NCBI GenBank assembly: GCA_046484285.1
Contig: JAWOBP010000117.1
Coordinates: 1-64,000 of the forward strand
Direction: 5' to 3'
Length of the DNA: 64,000 nucleotides
Origin: CAZHCG01 sp046484285
GTDB taxonomy: Bacteria > Myxococcota_A > Polyangia > JAAYKL01
Below are positions 26,436 to 35,575 of this stretch, one piece after another. Below the pieces are notes generated by a model, which worked only from the letters and a program-made list of their open reading frames with translations, made no database searches and had not been told where the DNA came from. Every line of letters starts with the position of its first letter. The stretch's first letter is position 1. The translations under genes were made by a program, and so were the position numbers.

Positions 26436-28856
26436 CTACACCAACCAGGCTACAGTCACTCCGTCTCCGCCTTCCTCCGGCTCTCCGGGGCGGTGGCTCT
26501 CTGCGTAGGCGCACGTCTCCAGGTAGCCGCGCACCGCGTCGCGCAGGGCTCCGGTGCCGTGACCGTGGATCAGGAAGACCGCGGGCGCGTCGTCGCGCAA
26601 CGCCTTGTCCAGAAAGGCGTCCACCTCGGCCAGCGCCTCGTCCACGGTCTTTCCGCGCAGGTCGAGGGTGTTGTCCGCGGTGCGGATCGCCTCCCTCTTT
26701 TCCGAGGCGGGCGGCGCGGCGGCCGGCTTCCGCCCGCGGCCGGGCTTCTTCTTCGCCCCGGGCCGCCGGGGCAGGGCGCGCAGCCCGTCCAGGTCGACCT
26801 GGAGGCGCAGCGCGTCGGAGCGAACGCGCACCCTGCCTCCCCGCGGCGCCTCCTCGACGACGCCCTCGGCTCGCAGCGACGGCATCCAGACGGGGTCTCC
26901 GGGCTCGAGGCGCTCCTCGCGCGCAGGCTCGCCGGGGAGATCGTCCTCGCGAACGGCGCTCAGGTCACCCCCCGGCGCGGTCCGGGTGTCCACCTCCTCC
27001 ACGCGCTGGCGCGCCCGTTCGACATTTTCTACGTTGACCCTGCGCCTGCGCACCGCTCGCTGCGCCTCGCGGATCGAGTCCCTGGCGCGGCGGATGTCGG
27101 CGTGCAGCCTGCGGGCCTCCTCGTCGACGAAGCGATCCTGCCTTTGTCGCAGCGCGGCCAGCTCCTGGCGCTTGTGCATCTCGGTGCGGTCCAGCGAGGC
27201 GCGCAGCCCGCTCAGCTCGCGGCGCTCCAGCTCGAGGCCGCGGCGCTCCCGCTCCAGCGATTCCACCGCCGAGATCAGCTCGCGGCGGCCCTCGGGGAGC
27301 AGTTGCCTGGCGCGGGCAACCACCTGCGGCGGGATGCCGAAGCGCTCGGCCGTGATCAGCGCGTCGGAGCTGCCGGGAAAACCGGAGCGAAGCTCGAAGG
27401 TCGGCCGCCCGGACTCGACGTCGAAACCCATCGCGGCGTTGAAGAAGCCGGGCAGATCCTGCGCGCGGGACTTGAGCACATCGGAGTGGGTGGTCGCCAG
27501 CACGGTCGCCCCGCGCTCGAGCAGCTCGACCAGGATCGCCTCGGCCAGCGCGGCCCCTTCGGCCGGGTCGGTGCCGTCGGCCAGCTCGTCCAGCAGCACC
27601 AGGCAGCCCGGTCCGGCGGCGCGCAGCACGGCGCCTGTGTTCTGCATGTGAGCCGAGAAGGTCGAGAGGCTGCGCTCGATGCTCTGGTCGTCGCCGATGT
27701 CGGTCAGCACGCGGTGCAAAGAGCCCAGGCGCGACTCGACCGAGGCCGGGATCGGCAATCCGGCGCGATGCATCAGACCCAGCAGCCCGGCGGTCTTGAG
27801 CGTCACGGTCTTGCCCCCGGCGTTGGGACCCGAGATCAGCAGACAGGAGCCGCCCTCCAGCTCGAGGTTGGAGGGCACCGCCCCGGAGCCCTCCAGCACC
27901 AGCAGCGGGTGGCGGGCGCGGCGCAGCTCCAGAGCTCCGGCCGGGGCCTCTCCCGGCGCGGCGGCCTCCAGGTCGCGCGCCAGCCGCGCCATCGCGGCCA
28001 GCACGTCCGCCTCGACCACGGCGTCGCGGGCCCGCCGCACCTCGGCCAGCTCCTCGCGCACCGCACCGCGCAGTCGGGCCAGCACGCGCGCTTCCTCGCG
28101 GGCCACCTCCTCCCGCGCGATCGTGAGCTGGTTGCCCAGCTCGACCACGCTCTGAGGCTCGACGAAGATCGTCGCGCCCGAGCCCGAGCCGCCGTGCACG
28201 ATTCCGGGAAACCTGCGGTGGGCGTCGGCCCTGACCGGGAGCACGTAGCGATCGTTGCGCAGCGTGATCGTGCGTTCTTGCAGGACGTCCTGTTGCTGCT
28301 CTGCGATCTCCTCGACCGCGTCCAGCAGGTTGCGGCGCAGCGACGATGCCCGGTGGCGCAGGCGTCCCAGCTCCGGGCTGGCGCCGTCGGAGAGCGTTCC
28401 GTCCGGTTCGAAGCAGCCCTCGATCTCGGCGGCGAGGCGCGCCGCGGCGATCGGCGAGATGCGGACCTCGCCGGGAGGCTCCAGGATTGCGGCGGCTGTG
28501 CGCGGGCAGGTGTCGCGGCGGTTCTCGAGGTAGCGCGCCACGGCTCCGAACAGCTTGAGGTCGGCAGCCACGAGCAGCAGCGCCTCGCCCGAGACCGACG
28601 CGTCGCCGCGGATCCGGGCCAGCTCGTCGTCGACCCGGTGCGCCGGCAGCGGAGGCGGAGGATCGTCCGCCTCCAGGCAGGCCAGCAGCTCGCCGACCAT
28701 CTCCCGGCGGGCCGCCGCCTCCTCCTCTGGAGGAAAGCCAGTCGCGCGGCAGCGCTCGGCCGCCTCCTCGCCGGTCGCGCGGCGCGCCAGGTGCTCGAGC
28801 AGCCCGTACCAGTCGAGGTCGCCCAGAGCCTTTTGGGGAAATCGATCCTCACTCAC
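26436..28856 (-). CDS. mutS2: MutS2 endonuclease/ATPase
   Basis: An 806-residue MutS2: clamp/lever region, ATPase domain with Walker A GPNAGGKTVT and the signature segment DIGDDQSIERSLSTFSAHM, LDELADGTDP, a long coiled coil (about 520-640), a KOW-like segment, and a C-terminal Smr nuclease domain (LDLRGKTVDEALAEVD ... HGHGTGALRDAVR). Family members suppress homologous recombination, and some split collided ribosomes. The start is taken as GTG at 28856. The frame stays open further upstream, but that part has no homology and overlaps the divergent gene. A TTGACA-like promoter sits so close that the mRNA may be leaderless. Confidence 0.92.
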   Translation of the reverse strand: MSEDRFPQKALGDLDWYGLLEHLARRATGEEAAERCRATGFPPEEEAAARREMVGELLACLEADDPPPPLPAHRVDDELARIRGDASVSGEALLLVAADLKLFGAVARYLENRRDTCPRTAAAILEPPGEVRISPIAAARLAAEIEGCFEPDGTLSDGASPELGRLRHRASSLRRNLLDAVEEIAEQQQDVLQERTITLRNDRYVLPVRADAHRRFPGIVHGGSGSGATIFVEPQSVVELGNQLTIAREEVAREEARVLARLRGAVREELAEVRRARDAVVEADVLAAMARLARDLEAAAPGEAPAGALELRRARHPLLVLEGSGAVPSNLELEGGSCLLISGPNAGGKTVTLKTAGLLGLMHRAGLPIPASVESRLGSLHRVLTDIGDDQSIERSLSTFSAHMQNTGAVLRAAGPGCLVLLDELADGTDPAEGAALAEAILVELLERGATVLATTHSDVLKSRAQDLPGFFNAAMGFDVESGRPTFELRSGFPGSSDALITAERFGIPPQVVARARQLLPEGRRELISAVESLERERRGLELERRELSGLRASLDRTEMHKRQELAALRQRQDRFVDEEARRLHADIRRARDSIREAQRAVRRRRVNVENVERARQRVEEVDTRTAPGGDLSAVREDDLPGEPAREERLEPGDPVWMPSLRAEGVVEEAPRGGRVRVRSDALRLQVDLDGLRALPRRPGAKKKPGRGRKPAAAPPASEKREAIRTADNTLDLRGKTVDEALAEVDAFLDKALRDDAPAVFLIHGHGTGALRDAVRGYLETCAYAESHRPGEPEEGGDGVTVAWLV

Positions 28857-28862
28857 CGTTTT

Positions 28863-28891
28863 CGTATCGCCCCGCCGGCGGGGAGTGTCAA
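28863..28891 (-). promoter_or_regulatory. candidate mutS2 promoter with palindrome in the spacer
   Basis: On the minus strand TTGACA (28891-28886) is followed after 17 bases by GATACG (28868-28863), a modest -10. The spacer holds the perfect palindrome CCCCGCCGGCGGGG (28870-28883). The predicted transcription start would fall at or within a base or two of the GTG start codon, consistent with the absence of a ribosome site. The -10 match is weak. Confidence 0.35.
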
Positions 28892-28938
28892 CACCGTCGC
28901 CGTTGCCGGGCGTGCTCGAGGCGTGGTAGCTTCTGGGC

Positions 28939-30036
28939 GTGGACGGAGAGAGGAAAATCCTTCGTACCGGGACGCGGCTCGTTGCCGGCTGGCTGGCGCT
29001 CGCGCTGGCCTTCTGCGGCTCGACGGCCGCGGCGCAGGATCGGGACGTCGAGGAGGCGCGCAAGCAGTTCGACATCGGCCTCGACCTGCTCGAGGAGGAG
29101 CGCTGGGATCAGGCGGCCACGGCCTTTCGCACCGCCTACGCGCTGGAGCCGAACTACCGCGTGCTGTTCAACATCGCCGAGGCGGAGAGCCGTGCCGACA
29201 ACTACGCGCGAGCGCTGGAGGCGTACACGCTGTACCTGGCGGAGGGAAGTGACGAGATTCCGAAGTCGCGCCGCGAGCACGTGCGCGAGGAGATCGATCG
29301 GCTCAACCTGCTGGTCGGCATGATCCAGGTCAAGTGCCCGGTCGAGGGAGCGGTCGTGATGATCGACGGCCGGCGACACGGTCGCACGCCCCAGCTCGGG
29401 CCGGCGCTGGTCGATCTCGGAGAGCACGAGGTGGTCGTGAAAAAGGAAGGGGCCGAGCTGCACCGGGAGAAGCTGCGAGTGGGAGGAGGGCGGCTGGCCT
29501 GGGTGATCGTCGAGACCAGGGAGGGCGCGCCCTACGCCGGCGCGGCGGGGCGCTTACCGGATTCTGGCGCGGAGCCCGTCGGAAAAGAGGACGACGCAGA
29601 GGGTCCGCCGCCGCCGCCCGGGAAAACGGAGCATGGCGGCCGCGAAGAGGCGGCGCGAGGCGAGGGGGCAGAGGAGGGCGATGCCGGCCCCGAGGATGCC
29701 GGGCGTTACTCGACTTGGGCCTGGGTGGCGTTCGGCGCCGGTGGGGCGGCGGCGCTGGCCGCGGTGGTGACCGGCTCGCTGGCGCTCGACGGCTGGAGCC
29801 GGGTCGAGGACGCCTGCGACGGACGGGTGTGCCCGGACGGGCGGAGGGACGACAGGGACAGGGTGCGGGCGCTGGCGGTCTCGACCGACGTGCTGATCGG
29901 AGTCGCGGCCGCGGGAGCGGCGGCGGGAGTGACCCTGCTGCTGCTGCCCGAGACGGAGGAGAGCCGATCCTCGCTGGAGCTGCTGCCGGCGGTCGGCTCG
30001 CGGGGCCTGGGGCTGAGCATGGAGGGGACGTTTTGA
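28939..30036 (+). CDS. TPR/PEGA-domain membrane-associated protein
   Basis: A 365-residue protein with a GTG start and an N-terminal signal (about residues 14-36, ending AAAQ). Residues 37-125 form TPR-type helices (ARKQFDIGLDLLEEERWDQAATAF; YRVLFNIAEAESRADNYARALEAYTLYL). A PEGA-like beta domain follows (GAVVMIDGRRHGRTP...). After a Pro/Glu/Gly-rich linker come two membrane helices flanking a CDGRVC loop. It overlaps the next lipoprotein gene by TTGA. A second copy of the same two-gene arrangement is at 47462-49464. It probably scaffolds envelope components; PEGA domains often bind surface or peptidoglycan partners. Specific function unknown. Confidence 0.78.
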   Translation: MDGERKILRTGTRLVAGWLALALAFCGSTAAAQDRDVEEARKQFDIGLDLLEEERWDQAATAFRTAYALEPNYRVLFNIAEAESRADNYARALEAYTLYLAEGSDEIPKSRREHVREEIDRLNLLVGMIQVKCPVEGAVVMIDGRRHGRTPQLGPALVDLGEHEVVVKKEGAELHREKLRVGGGRLAWVIVETREGAPYAGAAGRLPDSGAEPVGKEDDAEGPPPPPGKTEHGGREEAARGEGAEEGDAGPEDAGRYSTWAWVAFGAGGAAALAAVVTGSLALDGWSRVEDACDGRVCPDGRRDDRDRVRALAVSTDVLIGVAAAGAAAGVTLLLLPETEESRSSLELLPAVGSRGLGLSMEGTF

Positions 30037-31343
30037 GAGCGCCGATCATCGTCTACTTTTTGGCGCTGGCCCTGCTCGGCGGCTGCACCGCGATCACCGA
30101 TCTGAGCGACAAGCGCTTCGCGCGCCAGGACGCCGCGCCGGACGCCGACAGCGACACGGATACGGACACGGACACCGACACGGACACGGACAGCGACACC
30201 GATACGGACACGGACAGCGACAGCGACACGGACACGGACAGCGACACCGATACGGACACGGACGGCGACACCGATACGGACACGGACGGCGACAGCGATA
30301 CGGACACGGACAGCGACACGGACACGGACACGGACACGGACACGGACAGCGACACGGACACGGACACGGACAGCGACACGGACACAGATACCGGCACCGG
30401 CACCGACACGGACACAGATACCGGCACCGGCACCGACACGGACACGACGACCGGTTCGAATCCGTGCGAGGGTGTGGTCTGCGATACGCCCCCGTTCGAT
30501 TACTGCGTCGACGACACCCACGTGAGGGTCTACGAGTCCGAGGGCTACTGCGTGGACGGCATGTGCGAGTACGAATACACCGACGTGGCGTGCGATACGC
30601 CTCCGGATGACGACTGCCTCGACCCCGAGGTGCTGAGGCACTATCTCGAGGAAGGATTCTGCTGGGAGGGAGACTGCGCCTACTCGTTCGTGGACATCGT
30701 CTGCGAGCAGGGCTGCGTGCTGGACGCCTGCGTGGAGTGCGGCAACGGGGTCAGGCAGCCGGGCGAGGAGTGCGACGACGGCAACAACGCCGCCGGGGAC
30801 GGGTGCTCGCCGAGCTGCGACCTGGAGTACTGCGGAGACGGGCTGATCGGTGATATCCTGGATGTGTTCGACGGCTTCGAGACGGGAGGCCTGACTCGCC
30901 TCGACTGGCAGACGAGCGGCGATCCGGTCTTCAAGGTCTCCTCGGCGCAGGCTCGCGGCGGCCTGATGTCGGCCGGCTCGGACAGCGCGGGGTTGGACGA
31001 CACAACGGCTTCCTTGCAGCTGACCGTTCACGCCGGAGGACAGATCTGCTTCTGGTACGCGGGCCAGTCAGAGGAGAACGACGACGTTTTCAGGTTCGAG
31101 GTGGACGGCTCGATCGATCTGGAGGTCTCGGGAGACAGCTCGAGCTGGGCGCAGCACTGTCAGCACGTGGATCCCGGCGAGCACCAGCTGACCTGGAGCT
31201 ACCAGAAGGACGGCGGCGGAGAGGACGGATGGGATCGCTTTTTCATAGACGACGTGCGGATCTCCTCGGCGCACACAGAGGAGTGCGACGACGGCAACGC
31301 GACCGGCGGAGACGGTTGCAGCGCGCTGTGCCTCGTCGAGTGA
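30033..31343 (+). CDS. Asp-repeat lipoprotein with DUF4215/myxo-disulfide repeats
   Basis: A 436-residue lipoprotein beginning at TTG, overlapping the upstream stop (TTGA). Lipid Cys18 follows ALALLGG. A very long Asp-Thr/Asp-Ser linker spans residues 37-140. Then come Cys-rich modules including ECGNGVRQPGEECDDGNN and EECDDGNATGGDGC, the DUF4215 'Myxococcus cysteine-rich repeat', on both sides of a beta-sandwich-like domain (280-420, GGQICFWYAGQSEE). The modules are expected to be oxidised in the periplasm or on the surface. It is paired with the TPR/PEGA protein and probably tethered or exported with it. No enzymatic motif seen. Confidence 0.82.
   Translation: MRAPIIVYFLALALLGGCTAITDLSDKRFARQDAAPDADSDTDTDTDTDTDTDSDTDTDTDSDSDTDTDSDTDTDTDGDTDTDTDGDSDTDTDSDTDTDTDTDTDSDTDTDTDSDTDTDTGTGTDTDTDTGTGTDTDTTTGSNPCEGVVCDTPPFDYCVDDTHVRVYESEGYCVDGMCEYEYTDVACDTPPDDDCLDPEVLRHYLEEGFCWEGDCAYSFVDIVCEQGCVLDACVECGNGVRQPGEECDDGNNAAGDGCSPSCDLEYCGDGLIGDILDVFDGFETGGLTRLDWQTSGDPVFKVSSAQARGGLMSAGSDSAGLDDTTASLQLTVHAGGQICFWYAGQSEENDDVFRFEVDGSIDLEVSGDSSSWAQHCQHVDPGEHQLTWSYQKDGGGEDGWDRFFIDDVRISSAHTEECDDGNATGGDGCSALCLVE
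30141..30452 (+). repeat. degenerate six-base repeat coding for the Asp-Thr/Asp-Ser linker
   Basis: About 50 units of the GACACG/GACAGC/GATACG type. The codon variety (GAC/GAT, ACG/ACC/ACA, AGC) shows that the amino-acid pattern, not the DNA unit alone, is maintained. Two longer sub-repeats near 30386-30440 encode ThrGlyThrGly. Confidence 0.85.
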
Positions 31344-31362
31344 GCGGTCTGGAGGTGGAGCG

Positions 31363-32724
31363 ATGAAGGAGAGCTGGCAGGGAGATTTCACCATCGAGCG
31401 GCTGGGCGAGGCCGAGGTGCCGTCGCCGATCCACCTCGGCACCGAGCCGGGTGATCTGCTCGCAGACTTCACCCCCGACGGAGCCCGCGTGCTGGCCGAG
31501 CTGGACTTCGATCGCGTGATCGACCAGCTGAAACGCGGAGAGGAGCCCGCCGCGCTGGAGGTGGCCGGGCCTCGCCAGCGCATCTACTTCGAGCCGAGCC
31601 GCACCAGGGCCGGAATCGTGACCTGCGGCGGGCTCTGTCCGGGGCTGAACAACATCATCCGCGGGCTGGTGATGACGCTGCACCACGGTTACGGCGTGGC
31701 CGGGATCCTGGGCTTTCGCTACGGCTACGCCGGCCTGACTCCGGCCGGAGAGCCGCCGGTGGAGCTGACGCCCGAGTCGATCGGTGAGATCCACGAGCAC
31801 GGCGGCACGGCGCTGGGGACATCGCGCGGTCCCCAGGATACCGAGGTGATGGTCGACAGGCTCGAGGAGCTCGGCGTCCGGATCCTGTTCGCGGTGGGCG
31901 GAGACGGCACTTTCCGCGGCGCCCTGGCGATGCGGGACGAGGTGCGACGGCGCGGCGCCGAGATCTCCGTGATCGGGGTACCCAAGACGATCGATAACGA
32001 CATTCCATTGGTGGATCGCACCTTCGGTTTCCACACCGCGGTTGAACGCGCGGTGATCGCGATTCGCGCGGCGCGGTCCGAGGCGCTCTCCGCGGATCGG
32101 GGCATCGGCCTGGTCAAGCTGATGGGGCGTCATTCGGGGTTCATCGCGGCCACCGCCGCGCTGGCGGCGCGCAACGCGAACCTGGTGCTGATTCCCGAGC
32201 TGCCGTTCGATCTCGACGGCGAGGGGGGCCTGTTCGCCTACCTCTCCGGCCGTTTCGCGCGCGGCAAGTCCACGGTGATCGTGGTGGCCGAGGGCGCCGG
32301 GCAGCGGCACCTGGAGCGCGCGGCGGCGAGGGACGCCTCGGGCAACGTGCAGCTCGGCGACATCGGGAAGTTCCTGGCCGGCGCGATCAAGGAGAGGTTC
32401 TCGGCAAAGATGGATCTGACCCTCAAGTACATCGATCCGAGCTACATCGTGCGCTCCGCGCCGGCCAACTCGGACGACGCGATCTTCTGCGGCTACCTGG
32501 CGCACAACGCCGTGCACGCCGGGATGTCGGGTCGTACCGGGATGGCGGTGGGTCGCTCGCACAACCAGTTCACGCACATCCCACTCGATCGACTGGTGGA
32601 GAGCCGCAAGACCGTCGATCCGGAGGGCAACCTGTGGCTGGCGGTGCTCGAATCCACCGGACAGCCGTTCTACCTGACCAACCATCCGCCCAAGGAGCTG
32701 TCGCGAAGGAGCTTTGCGCCTTGA
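31363..32724 (+). CDS. pfkA: ATP-dependent 6-phosphofructokinase, long form
   Basis: A 453-residue phosphofructokinase of the long plant/trypanosomatid-like type. The GGLCPGLNN loop, FAVGGDGTFRGA (Gly at the position that is Asp in PPi-dependent enzymes), PKTIDNDI with catalytic Asp and a Lys at the 124-equivalent position, and MGRHSGFIA are visible. Gly104 with Lys124 is the combination in ATP-dependent plant and trypanosome enzymes, so ATP use is predicted. It catalyses fructose-6-phosphate to fructose-1,6-bisphosphate in glycolysis. A GGAGGTGGAGCG site precedes the ATG. It follows the Asp-repeat lipoprotein gene by 19 bp, a chance neighbour in function. Residues 1-75 are the extra N-terminal region of this type. 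Confidence 0.9.
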   Translation: MKESWQGDFTIERLGEAEVPSPIHLGTEPGDLLADFTPDGARVLAELDFDRVIDQLKRGEEPAALEVAGPRQRIYFEPSRTRAGIVTCGGLCPGLNNIIRGLVMTLHHGYGVAGILGFRYGYAGLTPAGEPPVELTPESIGEIHEHGGTALGTSRGPQDTEVMVDRLEELGVRILFAVGGDGTFRGALAMRDEVRRRGAEISVIGVPKTIDNDIPLVDRTFGFHTAVERAVIAIRAARSEALSADRGIGLVKLMGRHSGFIAATAALAARNANLVLIPELPFDLDGEGGLFAYLSGRFARGKSTVIVVAEGAGQRHLERAAARDASGNVQLGDIGKFLAGAIKERFSAKMDLTLKYIDPSYIVRSAPANSDDAIFCGYLAHNAVHAGMSGRTGMAVGRSHNQFTHIPLDRLVESRKTVDPEGNLWLAVLESTGQPFYLTNHPPKELSRRSFAP

Positions 32725-32827
32725 GCCCGGGTCGAGCTCGAAAAACCAACGATTTTGACGCGATCCATGCGCGGCCAGTCGCCGGCCCGGGCTTGTTGGC
32801 CGGCGCGGGACGTGCTACCCACGCGCC

Positions 32828-33637
32828 ATGACCGGCGAGTCGCGAAAAGGCGCGGGCAAGGGCGCGGAGGCCTTTGCCGAGTTCGTGCGGATAGTTCATC
32901 GCCTGCGCGCTCCGGACGGTTGTCCCTGGGACCGCGAGCAGACTCCGGCCAGCCTCAAGCCGTTCATCGTGGAGGAGGCCTACGAGGTGATCGACGCGAT
33001 CGACGGCGGCGGACCCGAAGATCTGCGCGAGGAGCTGGGCGATTTGCTGTTGCAGATCGTGCTGCAAGCGGAGATCGCCGACGAGGCGGGCGATTTCGAT
33101 ATCGACAGTGTAGCGCGCGGCATCTCGGCCAAGCTGGTCAACCGCCATCCGCACGTCTTCGGTGGCGAGCGGGTCGACGGCTCGGGCGAGGTGCTGCGCA
33201 ACTGGGAGCAGATCAAGCGCGTCGAGAAGAAGGATCGCGGGCTGTTCGACGGTCTGCCGTCTTTTCTGCCCGCGCTGCTCAAGGCGAGCCGGATGGGCGA
33301 GAAGGCCGGGCGCGTCGGCTTCGACTGGACGGACGCCGGAGAGGTGCGGGCCAAGGTGGACGAGGAGCTCGCCGAGCTGGACGGGGCGGTCGCGGCCGGC
33401 GATCCGGAAGCGGTGGAGCACGAGCTGGGGGATCTGCTGTTCGCCCTGGCGCAGTGGGCCCGGCACCTGGGACGCAATCCCGAGGAGTCGCTGCGGGCCG
33501 GCTGCGATCGCTTCGCGCGGCGCTTTGCGAGAATGGACGGCGATCTGCGCCGGCGCGGAGCGCGGATGGATCGGCTGGACATCGAGGAGCTGGAGCAGGC
33601 CTGGCAGCGGGCCAAGCGCTCGGAGGGGGAGGAATGA
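32828..33637 (+). CDS. mazG: nucleoside triphosphate pyrophosphohydrolase MazG
   Basis: A 269-residue MazG with two tandem all-alpha domains. The first has DGCPWDREQTPASLKPFIVEEAYEVIDAI and EELGDLLLQIVLQ; the second has VDEELAELDGAV and EHELGDLLFALAQWARHLG. Together they supply the EExxE...ExxD metal-binding pattern. It hydrolyses (deoxy)NTPs to monophosphate and pyrophosphate in the cytoplasm, cleaning the nucleotide pool and lowering ppGpp in some species. The ATG of the next gene overlaps its stop by ATGA, so it is coupled to an acyl-carrier-like protein. The family length of about 260 fits. Confidence 0.93.
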   Translation: MTGESRKGAGKGAEAFAEFVRIVHRLRAPDGCPWDREQTPASLKPFIVEEAYEVIDAIDGGGPEDLREELGDLLLQIVLQAEIADEAGDFDIDSVARGISAKLVNRHPHVFGGERVDGSGEVLRNWEQIKRVEKKDRGLFDGLPSFLPALLKASRMGEKAGRVGFDWTDAGEVRAKVDEELAELDGAVAAGDPEAVEHELGDLLFALAQWARHLGRNPEESLRAGCDRFARRFARMDGDLRRRGARMDRLDIEELEQAWQRAKRSEGEE

Positions 33638-33921
33638 GCCGAGTCCGCGGCGAGCGTGATCTCGAAAGGCGCGTGACCGAGGCGCTGGCCGATCTCGGGG
33701 CCCAGGGCGAGGCGGCCGGCGAGGCCGAGCTGGAGCTCGACTCGATGGCGCGGCTGGACCTGCTGGCGACGTTGGAGCAGCGCTTCGGCGTGGAGCTGGC
33801 CGAGGACGCGGTGCAGGAGCTGAGGTCGATTCCGAGGATAGCGGCGGTGGTGCGCGAGGCGATCTTGGCCGGCGGGGATCGTTCGGAAGGAGAGCCGGAG
33901 CCGCAGAACCGCTCAGCGTAG
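33634..33921 (+). CDS. stand-alone acyl-carrier-protein-like protein
   Basis: A 95-residue protein with the ACP/PP-binding pattern: helix I (DLERRVTEALADLG), then ELELDSMARLDLLATLEQRFGVEL with a DSM phosphopantetheine attachment site (Ser about 41), helix III (AEDAVQELRS), helix IV (IPRIAAVVREAI). The usual DSL is DSM, as in many secondary ACPs. It starts within the mazG stop (ATGA). No fab, PKS or ligase gene is next to it; the nearest acyl-activating gene is the broken synthetase at 39199. It could serve a specialised acyl transfer. The short length and motif make an ACP-like fold likely but not proven. Confidence 0.65.
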   Translation: MSRVRGERDLERRVTEALADLGAQGEAAGEAELELDSMARLDLLATLEQRFGVELAEDAVQELRSIPRIAAVVREAILAGGDRSEGEPEPQNRSA

Positions 33922-34000
33922 TTGACGTGGTAGTACGTATTTGGTAACCAAGGTTGATCAATTCGTTTGTCAAGTAACTGACTTGTCGGGAGGACGGCAC

Positions 34001-34431
34001 GTGAAGGGTTGTTTCCACTGGGTTGGCGTGGCCATGCTGGCGCTGGGCGCGTCTGGCTGTGCTCCGATCGAGTACTCCGTGGTCGTGGTGGAGGCCTCGC
34101 AGGCGATCGCCGAAGCCGAGATCGCCGGGGCGAGATGCACCCAGGAGCAGCTCGATCGGCTTTCGCCGGTGACGGAGAACCAGGCTCCGGATCCGGGAAC
34201 CGAGCTGGCGTCCTCGGAGGACGCGGATGACGAGCTCGAGGCCGGCATCGGAGAGCCGATGTGCGACGCTCCTTACGAGTACTACTCGGCGCTGGAGTAC
34301 CTGCACAAGGCGCGCGAGGAGGTCGGCTACTCGGATTACGAGGCCGCGATCGAGTATGCGCGCGAGGCTCGCAAGATGGGCCGCAAGGCGCGCGATATCT
34401 CGCTCAAGCGAGACAGGGAGAGGGGGCGCTG

Positions 34432-34432
<1 letters not shown>
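34001..34432 (+). CDS. DUF4398-type lipoprotein
   Basis: A 143-residue lipoprotein. The GTG at 34001 follows a GGGAGGACGGCAC stretch, and the signal ends in ALGASGC (lipid Cys20). The mature part begins APIEYSVVVVEASQAIAEAEIAGA and ends in a helical YYSALEYLHKAREEVGYSDYEAAIEYAREARKMGRKA, matching DUF4398 proteins that accompany OmpA-family genes. It overlaps the OmpA gene by three bases (TGATG). It probably sits in the outer membrane and forms an envelope complex with the OmpA-like protein. The 80 bases upstream contain two small palindromes (TTGGTAACCAA and CAAGT/ACTTG) that may be regulatory. Confidence 0.8.
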
Positions 34433-35556
<1,124 letters not shown>

Positions 35557-35575
35557 CAAACGGAACAGAGGCGAG

